NCBI RefSeq assembly: GCF_963678635.1
Contig: NW_026971677.1
Location: 1 to 64,000, forward strand
From: Symsagittifera roscoffensis
Lineage: Eukaryota > Xenacoelomorpha > Acoela > Convolutidae
DNA: 64,000 bases
Direction of reading: 5' to 3'
A program made the translations under genes and the position numbers. Below are positions 13,501-20,471 of the stretch, in pieces. Position 1 is the stretch's first letter. The number at the start of each line of letters is the position of its first letter. The notes beneath the pieces are model-generated. The model was not told the DNA's origin, made no database searches, and saw only the letters and a program-made list of their open reading frames with translations.

Positions 13501-16500
13501 GCCCGTTTCAATAGCAATATAGAGAAATAAAAAAAGCGTACCACCTGCTGTACCTCGGTTTTTATTAGGGACCGCAGCATTTTTGAGGGACCAAACAAGT
13601 AAACTAGTACCAAGTTCGGATTTTTGACATAGCGGAAGTTTGACATGCTTGCCTTAGACCAGTTTGAATTACCGGATGTTTGCACAAAAAGAGCCAGATT
13701 TGGTCCTTTTGGCATGAGAATATCCCCCCTGTTGAGATAGTCGTGTTGTGTTGTGTTTTCTTATGTGTGTTGCACTTTTGCTCCACTGCTTTCAGTTCGT
13801 TTCGGTGGTTAAAAGCGGATCCTTTATGGGCAATCAACTGTCAGAAACCATCCTAAACATGGGCAAAGCGACCCCCCGGAACTCCACCGACAGAAGTGGG
13901 GGAGGGGTATAACAAACCCCATCGCCTGTTGAATGCCCACCAACTCGTAACACAAACTTAAACACCCCCTTGCACATTCGCTTTTGTGCTTGTGGGAATA
14001 ATAAAGAGGTATTAGTATTGTTATAGTGATATTCCCGTCATTTTTCACAACAGTCTAATCATGTTGTTTGCACTTCTTTCTGTCGCATATATTTTCCTTG
14101 TAATTTCTGAATGTTTGAATATTTTGTGACGGTTAGTATTTAAAATTTTGTGACAGTTAAAACATAAATGAAACACTATAAATGGAAAGTGGAAACCTTA
14201 TTGTATAATTTCTTGTTTCAAATTAATAGAAATTTGACCAGCGGAACGTCTTGATGATAAGAGGCTGCTAGTTTTCAAATACAAGTCGACCATTTCCTTG
14301 TATGGTTTCATTGCCCGTTTCTGTTTTGGCTATATTATCAGCTATATCAATTTATTGAAGGTGCATCTTTTGCGGCCTGTGTTTTATGTACAAGCAAATA
14401 TGCATATCCCTGGCTGCTTGCTGTAAGGCATGTAACTCCTAAATAGCTGGTCGAAATATTCATCGGGGAAGTCGATGGTTGGTTTGAGCCTCACTATTAT
14501 TCGTGTTTGGGGTTTCTGAATGTGAGGTGTTTCTCCTCACCGAAAATCAACAAGACTGCGCGTATAAGAGCAAAGTTCTGACTGTTTCCTCTGCCCTTTA
14601 ATGTCTGAAGTAGTTTTGGTTAAATTTTAAATTAAATTTAAAGGGGAAATGGAGCTCTTTTCGGCTTCGCGGTTTTTAGTTTATTTTTTAGTCGTCATAC
14701 CTGCGGTTCTTTGTTTTGAATCCCCACTAATATTAAGGAGAAGGGTTACATAAGAATATTTCATCTATCAGGAAGTTGGTTTGATAAGTTTTTTAGAGCT
14801 TAAAACTTCATAATTTTTTTCGGCTCCACTTTTTCGACTTACTTATTGTTGGCTTACTTATTTGATGGCAGGTTTTTGTTTCTGATATAACATGCTTTTG
14901 TTTACTTTACCTATGTTGAAGATATATGTTGGAACTATAGGTTATAAGTTTCTTTTTGCCTTATGGTCTCATCTGTCTTTTTGTAATATTCAGGCGCTAT
15001 TTGCTCTTTTTGTTGGATTTTTATTTGCCTAAATTTCAAATCTGTTTGCTAGAAGCTCGCCCATCATACTAAAGTTTTCATCTATTTTCAAATAAAGCAG
15101 AGTTATTATTACACTGGCGAGCAGTATCTTAGTAAGAACCTTCTTTTTTCTAATCTAACTCAAAAATAAAAGTGTTTATTGAAAGTGAAAAGTGTTCACT
15201 TATTTGGTGGCACTTTTGCTCTAATCACGATCTGTAGCTTTAGAACTTTCATAGCATCTGTTCTCTGCTTTATATGTGACTAGTGTTTGTGATTTATTAA
15301 GCGTCCGGGGCTGAGTGGTTAATGTGTGAGATCTCTAGGTTGCAGATCGAATCCGAGACATAGCCGAGTTTTTACTAATTCGCGGCTTATTTCTACTTGT
15401 TCTTATTGCCCTTTATAGAGCTGCTTTTTGTGTTTGAGAAGCACAGCTAGTGTTCGATTCAAATTAACCTGCTAAATGTTGGATAAAGTGTGCTCTCCAT
15501 TTACGAAAGCTTAAATAAAACGTGAACGACTTCTAGTTTCAAAATTGGATTTTATTTTTTGAAGATATCCCAGTGGAATAAAAAATTGCCTAGTGATCCA
15601 CTTTTTCCAAATTAGGTTAGTTTTATCCAAAGTGTGCAATCATAAATTGTTTTTGAAATTCAAATAGCTTAAAGGTTATATCTTTTTTTCTTTAAATTTC
15701 GAAACTTGAAGTTTTTTTCAAAAAACAAGTCAATTTTTTTTCTATTTGTTTGCGTTCATGACAGTTTCCAACTGTCTGTTGGTTATTTTTTTTTGTTTCA
15801 ATCACAAATTGTAACTGAAAATTGAAGAGCTGTTACCTGATATACTTTTTTTCTTCGAAGATTAAAAAATTTACGGTCATTTGAATCATTTTTTCGGCTT
15901 CATTGTTCTTTTACATTTTTCTAACCGTCGGTTGGCTATGTTTTTGCTTCTACGCGGACTGAATACTTATATCGTTTCTGTGGGGATCTCAATTTTTGAG
16001 AATTCCAGCTTGTTGTTTTATTCAAGTGCTGTCTGAATTTGCTACGTTGAGTTAACTGCTTTGAAAGATTCTCATCCTGATTGCTAAATGTTTCTTGTTT
16101 TTTTTTGTTTGCATGAGGATAATTTTTTGAGTGTAGCACGTATTTAAATTCTTAATTGGTATCTGAAAAGTCTTATGTTTTACTCACGCTCAAATTCGAT
16201 CCTTCCTGGTTTGATTTCTGACATCTTTCTAAGGTCAATTCAAATACTAAAAGGAACCCAAACTTTTAATTTTTAGATTTCCTAGTGGAATAAGAAATTA
16301 ACCATTGACCCTCTTTCATCTATTTCGGTTGGTTTCATAAAAAACTGTCAAACCTTAAAGGTCTTTGAATTTCCAAGAGCTTCAATTTTTTGCTCTTTTC
16401 TGTTCGATTTTCGCAAGTTGAATAATTCTGAAAAAATATCAGTTTTTTTTCGGTATCCTTGAGTTTGTTTGCATGTTTCCAATATTTCCAAACTTTTTGT

Positions 16501-18325
16501 TTCAGAAGAGCTTGAAGATGAGTTATAGCTTTTGAATATGATATATTTTTGAATCTGATAGATATCATAGCCCTGAGTGGAAATTTTGAAAGATTTTTTC
16601 TGCTACTATTATTATTTTTTGTAAAGCAATAGGGGTTTGAAAGGCTAATTTGGGACAGTTTTAGAGCGGTATGTGCTGTTGTATTAACGCGTGAGCGGCG
16701 AAATAATCTGTCTCAGAAGTCATTCCAAAGTGATCTAAGGCAGGGTTTTTTGTCTTACCAATGCATTACTTGGAATAAAAAGTGGTGGACTTTCAATAAA
16801 ACTAAGTATTTTGAATAGTGCCTTATGAAAAGTCAAAACAAACGGTTTGGCGTGAAAAAAATGTGATTGGTTTTTCGTTTCAAGAGTGAATTTGATGTGA
16901 AACTATATCGTCTTAAGAAGTGCATATATACCTAAGTGCATCAATATTTTAAGACTGTTTCCTGAAAAAAAAAATTTAAAAAAATCAGCAAGACCTATAT
17001 AAGAGTCATCACTACGTTCATTACTCTTAAAAAGAAAAAAATAACTTACAAGTAAGTATACCACTATAAAACTGAAAACACAATTTTCGATAGTTCTCTT
17101 TTTTTCACTTTTGTATTTGAAAAAAAAAGAATATCGTGGAATCTTCAGAATCATCTATGATTGTCACTGTTTACTAAAACTAACTCAACATGTAAAAACT
17201 GGATCACCGGGTAATTTTTTATTGAGCTGGAGGTTCCAGTTTTCCTAAATTGGATTTGTTTTTACCATAAAGTGGCAATCATAGATGGCTCTGGAAATTC
17301 CACGATATAGTTTTTTCAAATTAAAAAGTGAAAAAAGCGAACCATCGTAAATCGTGTTTTCAGCTTTATATATATGCTTACTTGAAAGATATTTTTTTCT
17401 TTTTAAAAGTAATGCACGTAGTGAAAATTCTTATATAGGTCTTGCTCATTTTTTGTTGTTTTTTAGGAAAAGTCTTAAAATAGTGATGCACTTAGGTATA
17501 TATGCACTTTTTGAGTTCAATTGAAATTCATCTGCTGAAAAGGACGTAAATAGCACCCTCCAAATACGAATGTGGAAAAGGCGCGAAAAAATGTGAATGA
17601 TTTCTAGTTTCGAAAGTGGAATTTAATAGAGATTTCCAGCGGAATAGCAACTTTACCTATTGATCCAGCTTTTTCTAGTTGGGTTCATGTTATCAAAAAA
17701 GCGCCAATCATAAAATGTTCTATAAATTCAAAGAGCTTAACGGGCATCTATTTTTTGCTTTGAAATTCAAAAGTTGAGATTTTCTTTAGCAAAAACAGTG
17801 TTTTTTATTATGTTAACTTGCGTTCATTACTTTTAATGTTTAATTAAGTGCACTTTTTTGGCTATCTGGTTAAATCACGTTGACTGAGGTAGTATCTCTA
17901 CACTGAGGGACAAAATTAAGAGATTCAAATAACCGCGTCTCTAAACCCGTTTGTTTTCATAGCTTGTACAGCTTCAGTGTGTCGTGTTGTTAATGTACTC
18001 TTAAGGTTTCAATACAGATGTTTTTATCCGAATCTTCGACGAAATAAAATGAAAAATACCGGTTCAGAAGATTGTCACCTGGTGGAAGTTGTCAACTCAA
18101 TGGCTCCCAGTTCTGGATTGACTGCTTTTGGAGCGGAAGTGTCTGGGGCGGAGATGACTGGGCCACCCAACTCAATGTATATTAGTGGATCATAAATATT
18201 CAACATAGATTATAATGTTTTAGCTGATGAGTTGCGTAAAGCGTGGAGATGTGCTGAGTTTGAAAGTGATTTCTCCACTTATCGAAAGCGTCAAGGCCAG
18301 AAATTTACCCAACAGAGACCAGTAG
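4403..18325 (+). CDS. GPD2: Glycerol-3-phosphate dehydrogenase, mitochondrial (ten 3' exons)
   Basis: FAD-dependent inner-membrane enzyme that oxidises glycerol-3-phosphate to dihydroxyacetone phosphate and passes electrons to ubiquinone. Exons: 4403-4566, 4865-5014, 5378-5522, 7167-7360, 7712-7846, 8591-8754, 9038-9349, 9796-9984, 10971-11069, 18224-18325; phases agree at all nine junctions. Family signatures in order: RYWQIPYY, GIVYYDG/NDARMN, KCVVNATGPFTDSIRQM, QPSSGVHI, DGRVIFFLPWENHTIAGTTD, AAWSGIRPLV, GGKWTTYRAMA, IRLVQDFG, RWPLVGRRLVSNFPYIEAEV. Then come two EF-hand-type segments (DRKRKGYISLQDL; DVDANSNGQLELEEF) and the tail LMSCVKRG. The N-terminal FAD-binding exons are not in view, so this is partial at the 5' end. 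The product call is secure; the 3' end rests on one short recognised exon. Confidence 0.95.
4567..4864. other. GPD2 intron
   Basis: AT-rich, GTATGT...TTCTTCAG boundaries, no internal feature seen. Confidence 0.85.
4865..5014 (+). CDS. GPD2: GPD2 exon b
   Basis: Phase 1 to phase 1. Encodes (G)QQNDARMNLSLIVTAIRYG and the following substrate-region segment ending KDLLT(G). Acceptor TTCTTCAG; donor ACAG/GTTAGG. Confidence 0.93.
5015..5377. other. GPD2 intron
   Basis: AT-rich, donor GTTAGG, acceptor TTTTTAG; nothing else recognised. Confidence 0.85.
5378..5522 (+). CDS. GPD2: GPD2 exon c
   Basis: Phase 1 to phase 2. Encodes EVFKVKAKCVVNATGPF, then TDSIRQM and QPSSGVHIILPDYY, hallmarks of the GlpD/GPD2 dehydrogenase fold. 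Donor AG/GTACAA. Confidence 0.95.
6238..6260 (+). repeat. Poly-G tract (G-quadruplex-capable)
   Basis: A near-continuous run of about 17 G followed by AGGGG on the coding strand of the intron; the base composition allows quadruplex folding. Confidence 0.7.
6295..7030. repeat. Degenerate tandem repeat, units about 75-90 bp
   Basis: The anchor GATAGCTTGCTTCAAAA or a close variant recurs near 6310, 6485, 6556, 6630, 6729, 6781, 6870 and 6955, interspersed with 'TTTTTGTGAACC..TGCAAGC' like stretches. The units are old and diverged. Confidence 0.55.
7167..7360 (+). CDS. GPD2: GPD2 exon d
   Basis: Phase 2 to phase 1. Encodes PEKMGLLDPETSDGRVIFFL, then PWENHTIAGTTDLPC and ILDEVRHYLSPDVQ. Donor CAAG/GTACTT. 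Confidence 0.95.
7361..7711. other. GPD2 intron
   Basis: AT-rich, GTACTT...GTTGCAG, no further feature. Confidence 0.85.
7712..7846 (+). CDS. GPD2: GPD2 exon e
   Basis: Phase 1 to phase 1. Encodes RRGDVRAAWSGIRPLVKDP, then SLARNHVVEVDDANLVTIA(G). Donor GCAG/GTGAGT. Confidence 0.95.
7847..8590. other. GPD2 intron containing a small inverted-repeat element
   Basis: AT-rich. Apart from the MITE-like element at 8375-8529, nothing is recognised. Acceptor TTATGTAG. Confidence 0.8.
8375..8529. mobile_element. Small MITE-like inverted-repeat element
   Basis: Ends are inverted copies: CGGATCTTTTTAACTA near 8378 and TAGTTAAAAAGATATCCG near 8509. Inside are two direct copies of TACCTARTAACGAATATCCCC and a perfect hairpin CCCCCTTTTGCAAAAGGGGG (about 8484-8503). 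Target duplication not resolved. Confidence 0.5.
8591..8754 (+). CDS. GPD2: GPD2 exon f
   Basis: Phase 1 to phase 0. Encodes GGKWTTYRAMAMHTVDAAVK, then LFLEGGEGW and FYIRLVQ. Donor CAG/GTCAGT. Confidence 0.95.
9038..9349 (+). CDS. GPD2: GPD2 exon g (ends at a GC donor)
   Basis: 104 codons, phase 0 at both ends. Encodes DFGLDTEVARHLSETYG through RWPLVGRRLVSNFPYIEAEV and RTRVAFLNTQ. The in-frame donor is GCG/GCAAGT, a GC-AG donor. A GT two bases on would shift the frame unless a weaker acceptor is used. Confidence 0.9.
9350..9795. other. GPD2 GC-AG intron
   Basis: Begins GCAAGTTTTT and ends with a pyrimidine-rich CTCTCTTC stretch and TTACAG. Otherwise AT-rich, with a GATGATGATGATT microsatellite near 9527. 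Confidence 0.75.
9796..9984 (+). CDS. GPD2: GPD2 exon h, first EF-hand
   Basis: 63 codons, phase 0. Encodes TEVKNAQTFVYEQMG, then SLTSEEISKYSKSFNSIDRK and KGYISLQDLRQFFK, the first EF-hand-like helix-loop-helix. Its loop (DRKRKGYISLQD) has Lys/Arg at positions where canonical loops carry acidic residues. Donor AAG/GTACCA. Confidence 0.92.
9985..10970. other. GPD2 intron with a dispersed repeat
   Basis: Most of 10240-10800 belongs to a dispersed repeat that recurs inverted at 56590-56865 (separate entry). Acceptor TTGCATCAG. Confidence 0.75.
10240..10800 (+). repeat. Dispersed repeat, internally duplicated
   Basis: Shares several blocks with the reverse complement of 56590-56865: GCTAATGTAAGC..GCTCACTCGCAC, AATTAGACGAAAAAT, GAATCACG(A/G)CTGAAA, CAGTCCGATGA.. 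and TTTTCGTGGAAAA. The 3' half occurs twice in tandem here (about 10500-10625 and 10660-10800), each ending near AAAACA..CCCGAATA. Confidence 0.6.
10971..11069 (+). CDS. GPD2: GPD2 exon i, second EF-hand
   Basis: 33 codons, phase 0. Encodes DQNEEISEGTLRDILNDVDA and NSNGQLELEEFLQ, a good EF-hand loop (D-V-D-A-N-S-N-G-Q-L-E-L-E-E). Donor CAG/GTAACA. Confidence 0.95.
11606..12078. mobile_element. MITE with 9-bp target duplication and subterminal arrays
   Basis: The element proper is 11615-12069 (455 bp), starting GGGGCCTAGG and ending CTCAACCCCC, flanked by a direct GTTTATAAC at 11606-11614 and 12070-12078. Inverted termini share AAATTAGACGATAAGC followed by AAATTAGACGGA. Each arm has about four spaced copies of an (A)AATTAGACG-like motif pointing inward. 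A 9-bp duplication is typical of Mutator-like elements, and the motif array looks like subterminal transposase sites. No coding capacity, so non-autonomous. Confidence 0.8.
12120..12442. other. AT-rich stretch with scattered GCAAACATCCAAAA motifs
   Basis: Contains GCAAACATCCAAAA near 12194, GCAAGCATCCAAAA near 12272 and two copies of a TTAGTGYAAAAAACGAAAAC stretch. Probably a degenerate relative of the element at 12980-13700; boundaries not resolved. Confidence 0.35.
12443..12579. repeat. Long near-perfect hairpin
   Basis: Arms of about 60 bp (12443-12505 and 12518-12579), both starting at GGCGCC and containing TTTAGAACAATTTTGAGG and CAGCGAAAAAAGGAT, pair around a C-rich loop. A shorter extra copy of the AGAACAATTTTGAGGTTGTT segment precedes it at 12421. 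It abuts the 5' side of a family A repeat. Confidence 0.75.
12580..12860 (+). repeat. Family A dispersed repeat, copy 1
   Basis: Shared with copies near 19.0, 26.5 and 36.8 kb: ACTAATTTTGAGKGGGGAGC, GCGCGCCAAAAAA, TTGGTCAAAATTTTCCAAAA, TTTTTGGCCTGTTTTTT, TTGCCTGCGG and GGAGAGCTCRGAAAATCAA. Non-coding; fragmentary here. Confidence 0.6.
12980..13700. mobile_element. Second MITE-like element with subterminal GCAAACATCCGA repeats
   Basis: The left arm has GTGCAAACATCCGAAAA (12991), TTGCAAACATCCGAAAA (about 13016), GGGCGAACATCCGAC (about 13045) and GGGCAAAGATCCGAT (about 13073). The right end carries the same motif inverted (CCGGATGTTTGCAC, about 13671-13684) and weaker copies inward. The design matches the 11.6 kb MITE with an unrelated motif. 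A SINE appears nested at 13425-13560. Target duplication not found. Confidence 0.45.
13425..13570 (-). repeat. tRNA-derived SINE
   Basis: On minus, a B-box-like GCGGGTTCGAATC lies at about 13475-13488, with a plausible A-box-like CAGCAGGTGGTACGC about 60 bp upstream (near 13535-13550). Degenerate, so not a tRNA gene. Confidence 0.4.
15300..15400 (+). repeat. tRNA-derived SINE head
   Basis: A-box-like GGGGCTGAGTGG at 15307-15318 and B-box-like GCAGATCGAATCC at 15342-15354, followed by a T-rich tail. Spacing fits a pol III internal promoter; the acceptor stem does not pair. Confidence 0.5.
15430..17840. repeat. Clustered copies of an AT-rich intronic repeat
   Basis: Similar blocks recur at about 15440-15800, 16190-16480 and 17520-17840. 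Shared features in order: 'GACTTCTAGTTTC.AAA.TGGA', 'CCAG(T/C)GGAATA', 'TATTGATCCA(C/G)CTTTTTC', 'CAATCATAAA.TGTT' and 'AAATTCAAA.AGCTTAA'. A further partial copy forms the spacer of the inverted repeat at 16917-17511. No coding frame survives. Confidence 0.5.
16917..17511. repeat. Large imperfect inverted repeat (about 240-bp arms)
   Basis: Arms 16917-17163 and 17276-17511. The outer ends AAGTGCATATATACCTAAGT / ACTTAGGTATATATGCACTT are perfect. Inner matches include GCAAGACCTATATAAGA, TTTTTAAAAAGAAAAAAATA-like runs and ATCGTGGAA. Spacer about 110 bp. This is a foldback element or two head-to-head copies. Confidence 0.7.
18050..18180. other. GC-rich, coding-like patch upstream of the last GPD2 exon
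   Basis: In an otherwise AT-rich intron, this segment has even codon-like composition and open frames on both strands. Plus reads KNTGSEDCHLVEVVNSMAPS onward to a stop at 18193-18195. CAACTCAATG is repeated at its two ends. It could be an alternative terminal exon or an inserted fragment; I do not recognise it. Confidence 0.3.
18224..18325 (+). CDS. GPD2: GPD2 last coding exon
   Basis: Acceptor ATGTTTTAG/CTG, phase 0, continuing EEFLQ from exon i with LMSCVKRGDVLSLK and ending ARNLPNRDQ then TAG at 18323-18325. The LMS..(K/R)G start matches the residues that follow the last EF-hand in GPD2 proteins as I recall them. The 34 codons end a little earlier than vertebrate homologues. A possible AATAAA lies at 18815-18820. 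Confidence 0.8.
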   Translation: MMSCVKRGDVLSLKVISPLIESVKARNLPNRDQ

Positions 18326-18890
18326 AAGACCCATATTTCACTCAGATTTCTCATAATGCGCCGATATAACAGCTACAAGAGGCACAACAACGAAACTTTA
18401 CTAGTCTAACTAACCATTGAAGGTCCTTAGATTGGAGCGTAAATATGAAAAATTCTACTAATGTACTGACAAGTATTTTTGCAAGATTCATTCAACAATT
18501 TGTGCTTTTCGCCTAAATTTGAATTCGTACTACCATAATTTAGTCACAGTGGAAACCAATCATTAATTGTCAATTTTAATTTGTAGCATCAATTATTCAA
18601 AGCTCAACTTAAGTTTAACAATGTTTTTAATGGAGCGATGTTTAGTATTGCTTTGATCACTAATGTAAATTTGAAGCAATTTTAACCAAATTTTTTATAT
18701 TTGCTAAAAGATGCTGGTCACATTTTGGAAACTAATATCTTAGAATATTTTGCATTCACTTTCACTGGCTGTTTTATAAATTACAAATTAAACCAAATTA
18801 GCGCTTCTGAAGCTAATAAATTATTTTCAACTTGAAATTTCGTGGATATAAGCGACAGAAAAACTGTCGTATGTGCTGAGAGGGGTGCTG
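18326..18890. other. GPD2 3' UTR and downstream DNA
   Basis: AT-rich. AATAAA at 18815-18820 is the nearest plausible polyadenylation signal. No other feature. Confidence 0.4.
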
Positions 18891-19325
18891 CGCAAGCAGT
18901 AGCGTGTTTAGAGGTAGCGACGCCCTCCCTCCCCCTTCAGAGATTCGACTATCTGCCGACCCAAAGGGTTCCCTCGTTGTACTATTTTGAGATAAGCATT
19001 TTTGGCTGACTGACCTTAATTTTTTGTCAAAACTTTCCACAAAGGGCCTAAAAACTTCTTTTCAAGAGTCGATGGACGTAGTCCAGACTCTCATATAGGT
19101 CGTGACGTTTTCATCATTTTTTTTGTTTCCTTGCTCTCAATGACTCTTGTCCAATTGTCTGATGGCTATGTTTTGGCCTGTTTTTTTACTTTACTTTCGG
19201 CTCGTGTATTCGGTCGGAATAGGTTCCTAAATTTGATTTGGAAGGTACCAAAAAAATCAATTTGGTTGACCAATAAAAAAGGTCGAAAGCCCGCCGCCCT
19301 CGAGAAAATCCTAGATCGGCGCCTA
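18891..19325 (+). repeat. Family A dispersed repeat, copy 2
   Basis: Starts near the C-rich GACGCCCTCCCTCCCCCTTC and contains GATTCGACTATCTGCCGAC, CCCAAAGGG, ATTTTTGGCTGACTGACC and, after a diverged insert, AATCAATTTGGTTGACC and CTCGAGAAAATCCTAGATC at its 3' end. Same order as the 36.7 kb copy. Confidence 0.65.
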
Positions 19326-20099
19326 TTATTAACTCTTTTAGTTTTCCTTGAAATACGTAAAAATTACTTTATCTTGGGCACCAGATTGAGGACATAAGAT
19401 CGCTAGATCTATCGTATGACATATGTTTCGGGCAAGGCACAAACCTCTTGTTATATTGACTTTTTAATTTCGGTTCTCAATTACAACCAATTCCAGTATA
19501 AAATGACAAAAGGGAACCAGAATTTGACTGCAATGATGTTTGTACGGAAGTACGTTAGCTGTATTAGCGGTCCCTCCTAACTTGAATTTGTTAGCAGTAA
19601 AAATAGGTAAAACAAACTTTGTGTTAATCGTCTATTGAAATAGTTTGCTGAATGAGAAAAAAATTTGGATTTTTTTTTGCATTTGAAAACATGGGAGTTC
19701 TGTATATTCATTTTGATGGTGATTAGTTTGCAATTGAAATGACAATGATTTGAGAAATTTCAGCTCAGAACCCGCACACAATTTTTCTGGTGTTCCTCTC
19801 CCCACTTTATTTTACCCCTTATGTTTGCACATCCTGCTTTATAAACCTGTAACAAGACAAATCCACAACAATTTAACCCCTTTAGATACCAATAATTTGC
19901 CTCAAATTATGTCTTTTTTCAATCAAACTAGTATTCTAATTAAATGCACCATCAAGGAAACGCAAAAACTACGAACTGGAACTGCTCCTAATACCAATCT
20001 CATAAATGTCGATCAACAGTAAATACGGTTTCAGACCTTTTTATTGAAACGAGGGGTAAAAATCGTCACGGCGATTCTATGTGAAAACCTGATAACTGA
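19326..20099. other. AT-rich intergenic DNA
   Basis: An ATG-less-looking 90-codon open frame at 19750-20022 has no recognisable family and no splice context. I see nothing else. Confidence 0.4.
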
Positions 20100-20471
20100 C
20101 TAATTTTGAAACAAAAGTTGGAAAATCTGAGTGACAGTAATACCCCAACCGTCGGAGTCGCAACTAAAATTCAACTCATTAAAGACAGTATTAGCCCTCA
20201 ACTAGCTCTACCAAGTAAAGAAAATTTAATTCGAACTGCACAATGAGTACGCAAGCAACGAGAACATGTTTTACCCGTCTTCTCAGCAACCAAAAATTTC
20301 AAAATAATCGAACTGTTCAAAAATTTTCAGATTTGAAGTGGAGAAAATAATCACACGAGGATTATTTTATTCGGTGACCCTGAAACGCTGCGTATGCTTT
20401 AAAAATCAACTTTTTGGTTAGCTGACGGAGTTTTCAAAGTCACCATGAAAACGTTTTATCAACATTTATAA
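20100..20471 (+). pseudogene. Decayed MULE/FLYWCH-type transposase fragment
   Basis: One frame runs through 20100-20471 with three internal stops (20247-20249, and two more near 20336 and 20399). It still reads GVATKIQLIKDSISPQLALP, then NLIRTA, VRKQRE, IILFGDPETLRML and STFWLADGVFKVTMKTFYQ. The last two blocks match the conserved '(I/L)FGT.EN...L..S..WF.DGTFK..P..F.Q' region of MULE-type transposases found with FLYWCH zinc fingers. Everything downstream (the rest of the catalytic region) is missing. Inactive. Confidence 0.65.

Larger units (their letters stand above)
11070..18223. other. Last GPD2 intron, 7.15 kb, rich in repeats
   Basis: Runs from GTAACA to ATGTTTTAG. It contains MITEs, hairpins, SINEs and an inverted-repeat cluster (separate entries). 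Stretches such as 11070-11605, 13840-15300 and 17840-18050 show nothing recognisable beyond AT-rich sequence. Confidence 0.8.

Noticed and set aside
18200-18370. Decayed gag-like frame (DYNVLADELRKAW...)
   Set aside because: The other frame of the same bases is the last GPD2 exon with correct acceptor and phase, which explains the coding-like composition.
19750-20022. 90-codon plus frame just upstream of the transposase ghost
   Set aside because: Different character from the MULE/FLYWCH frame and no conserved motif; not joined to it.
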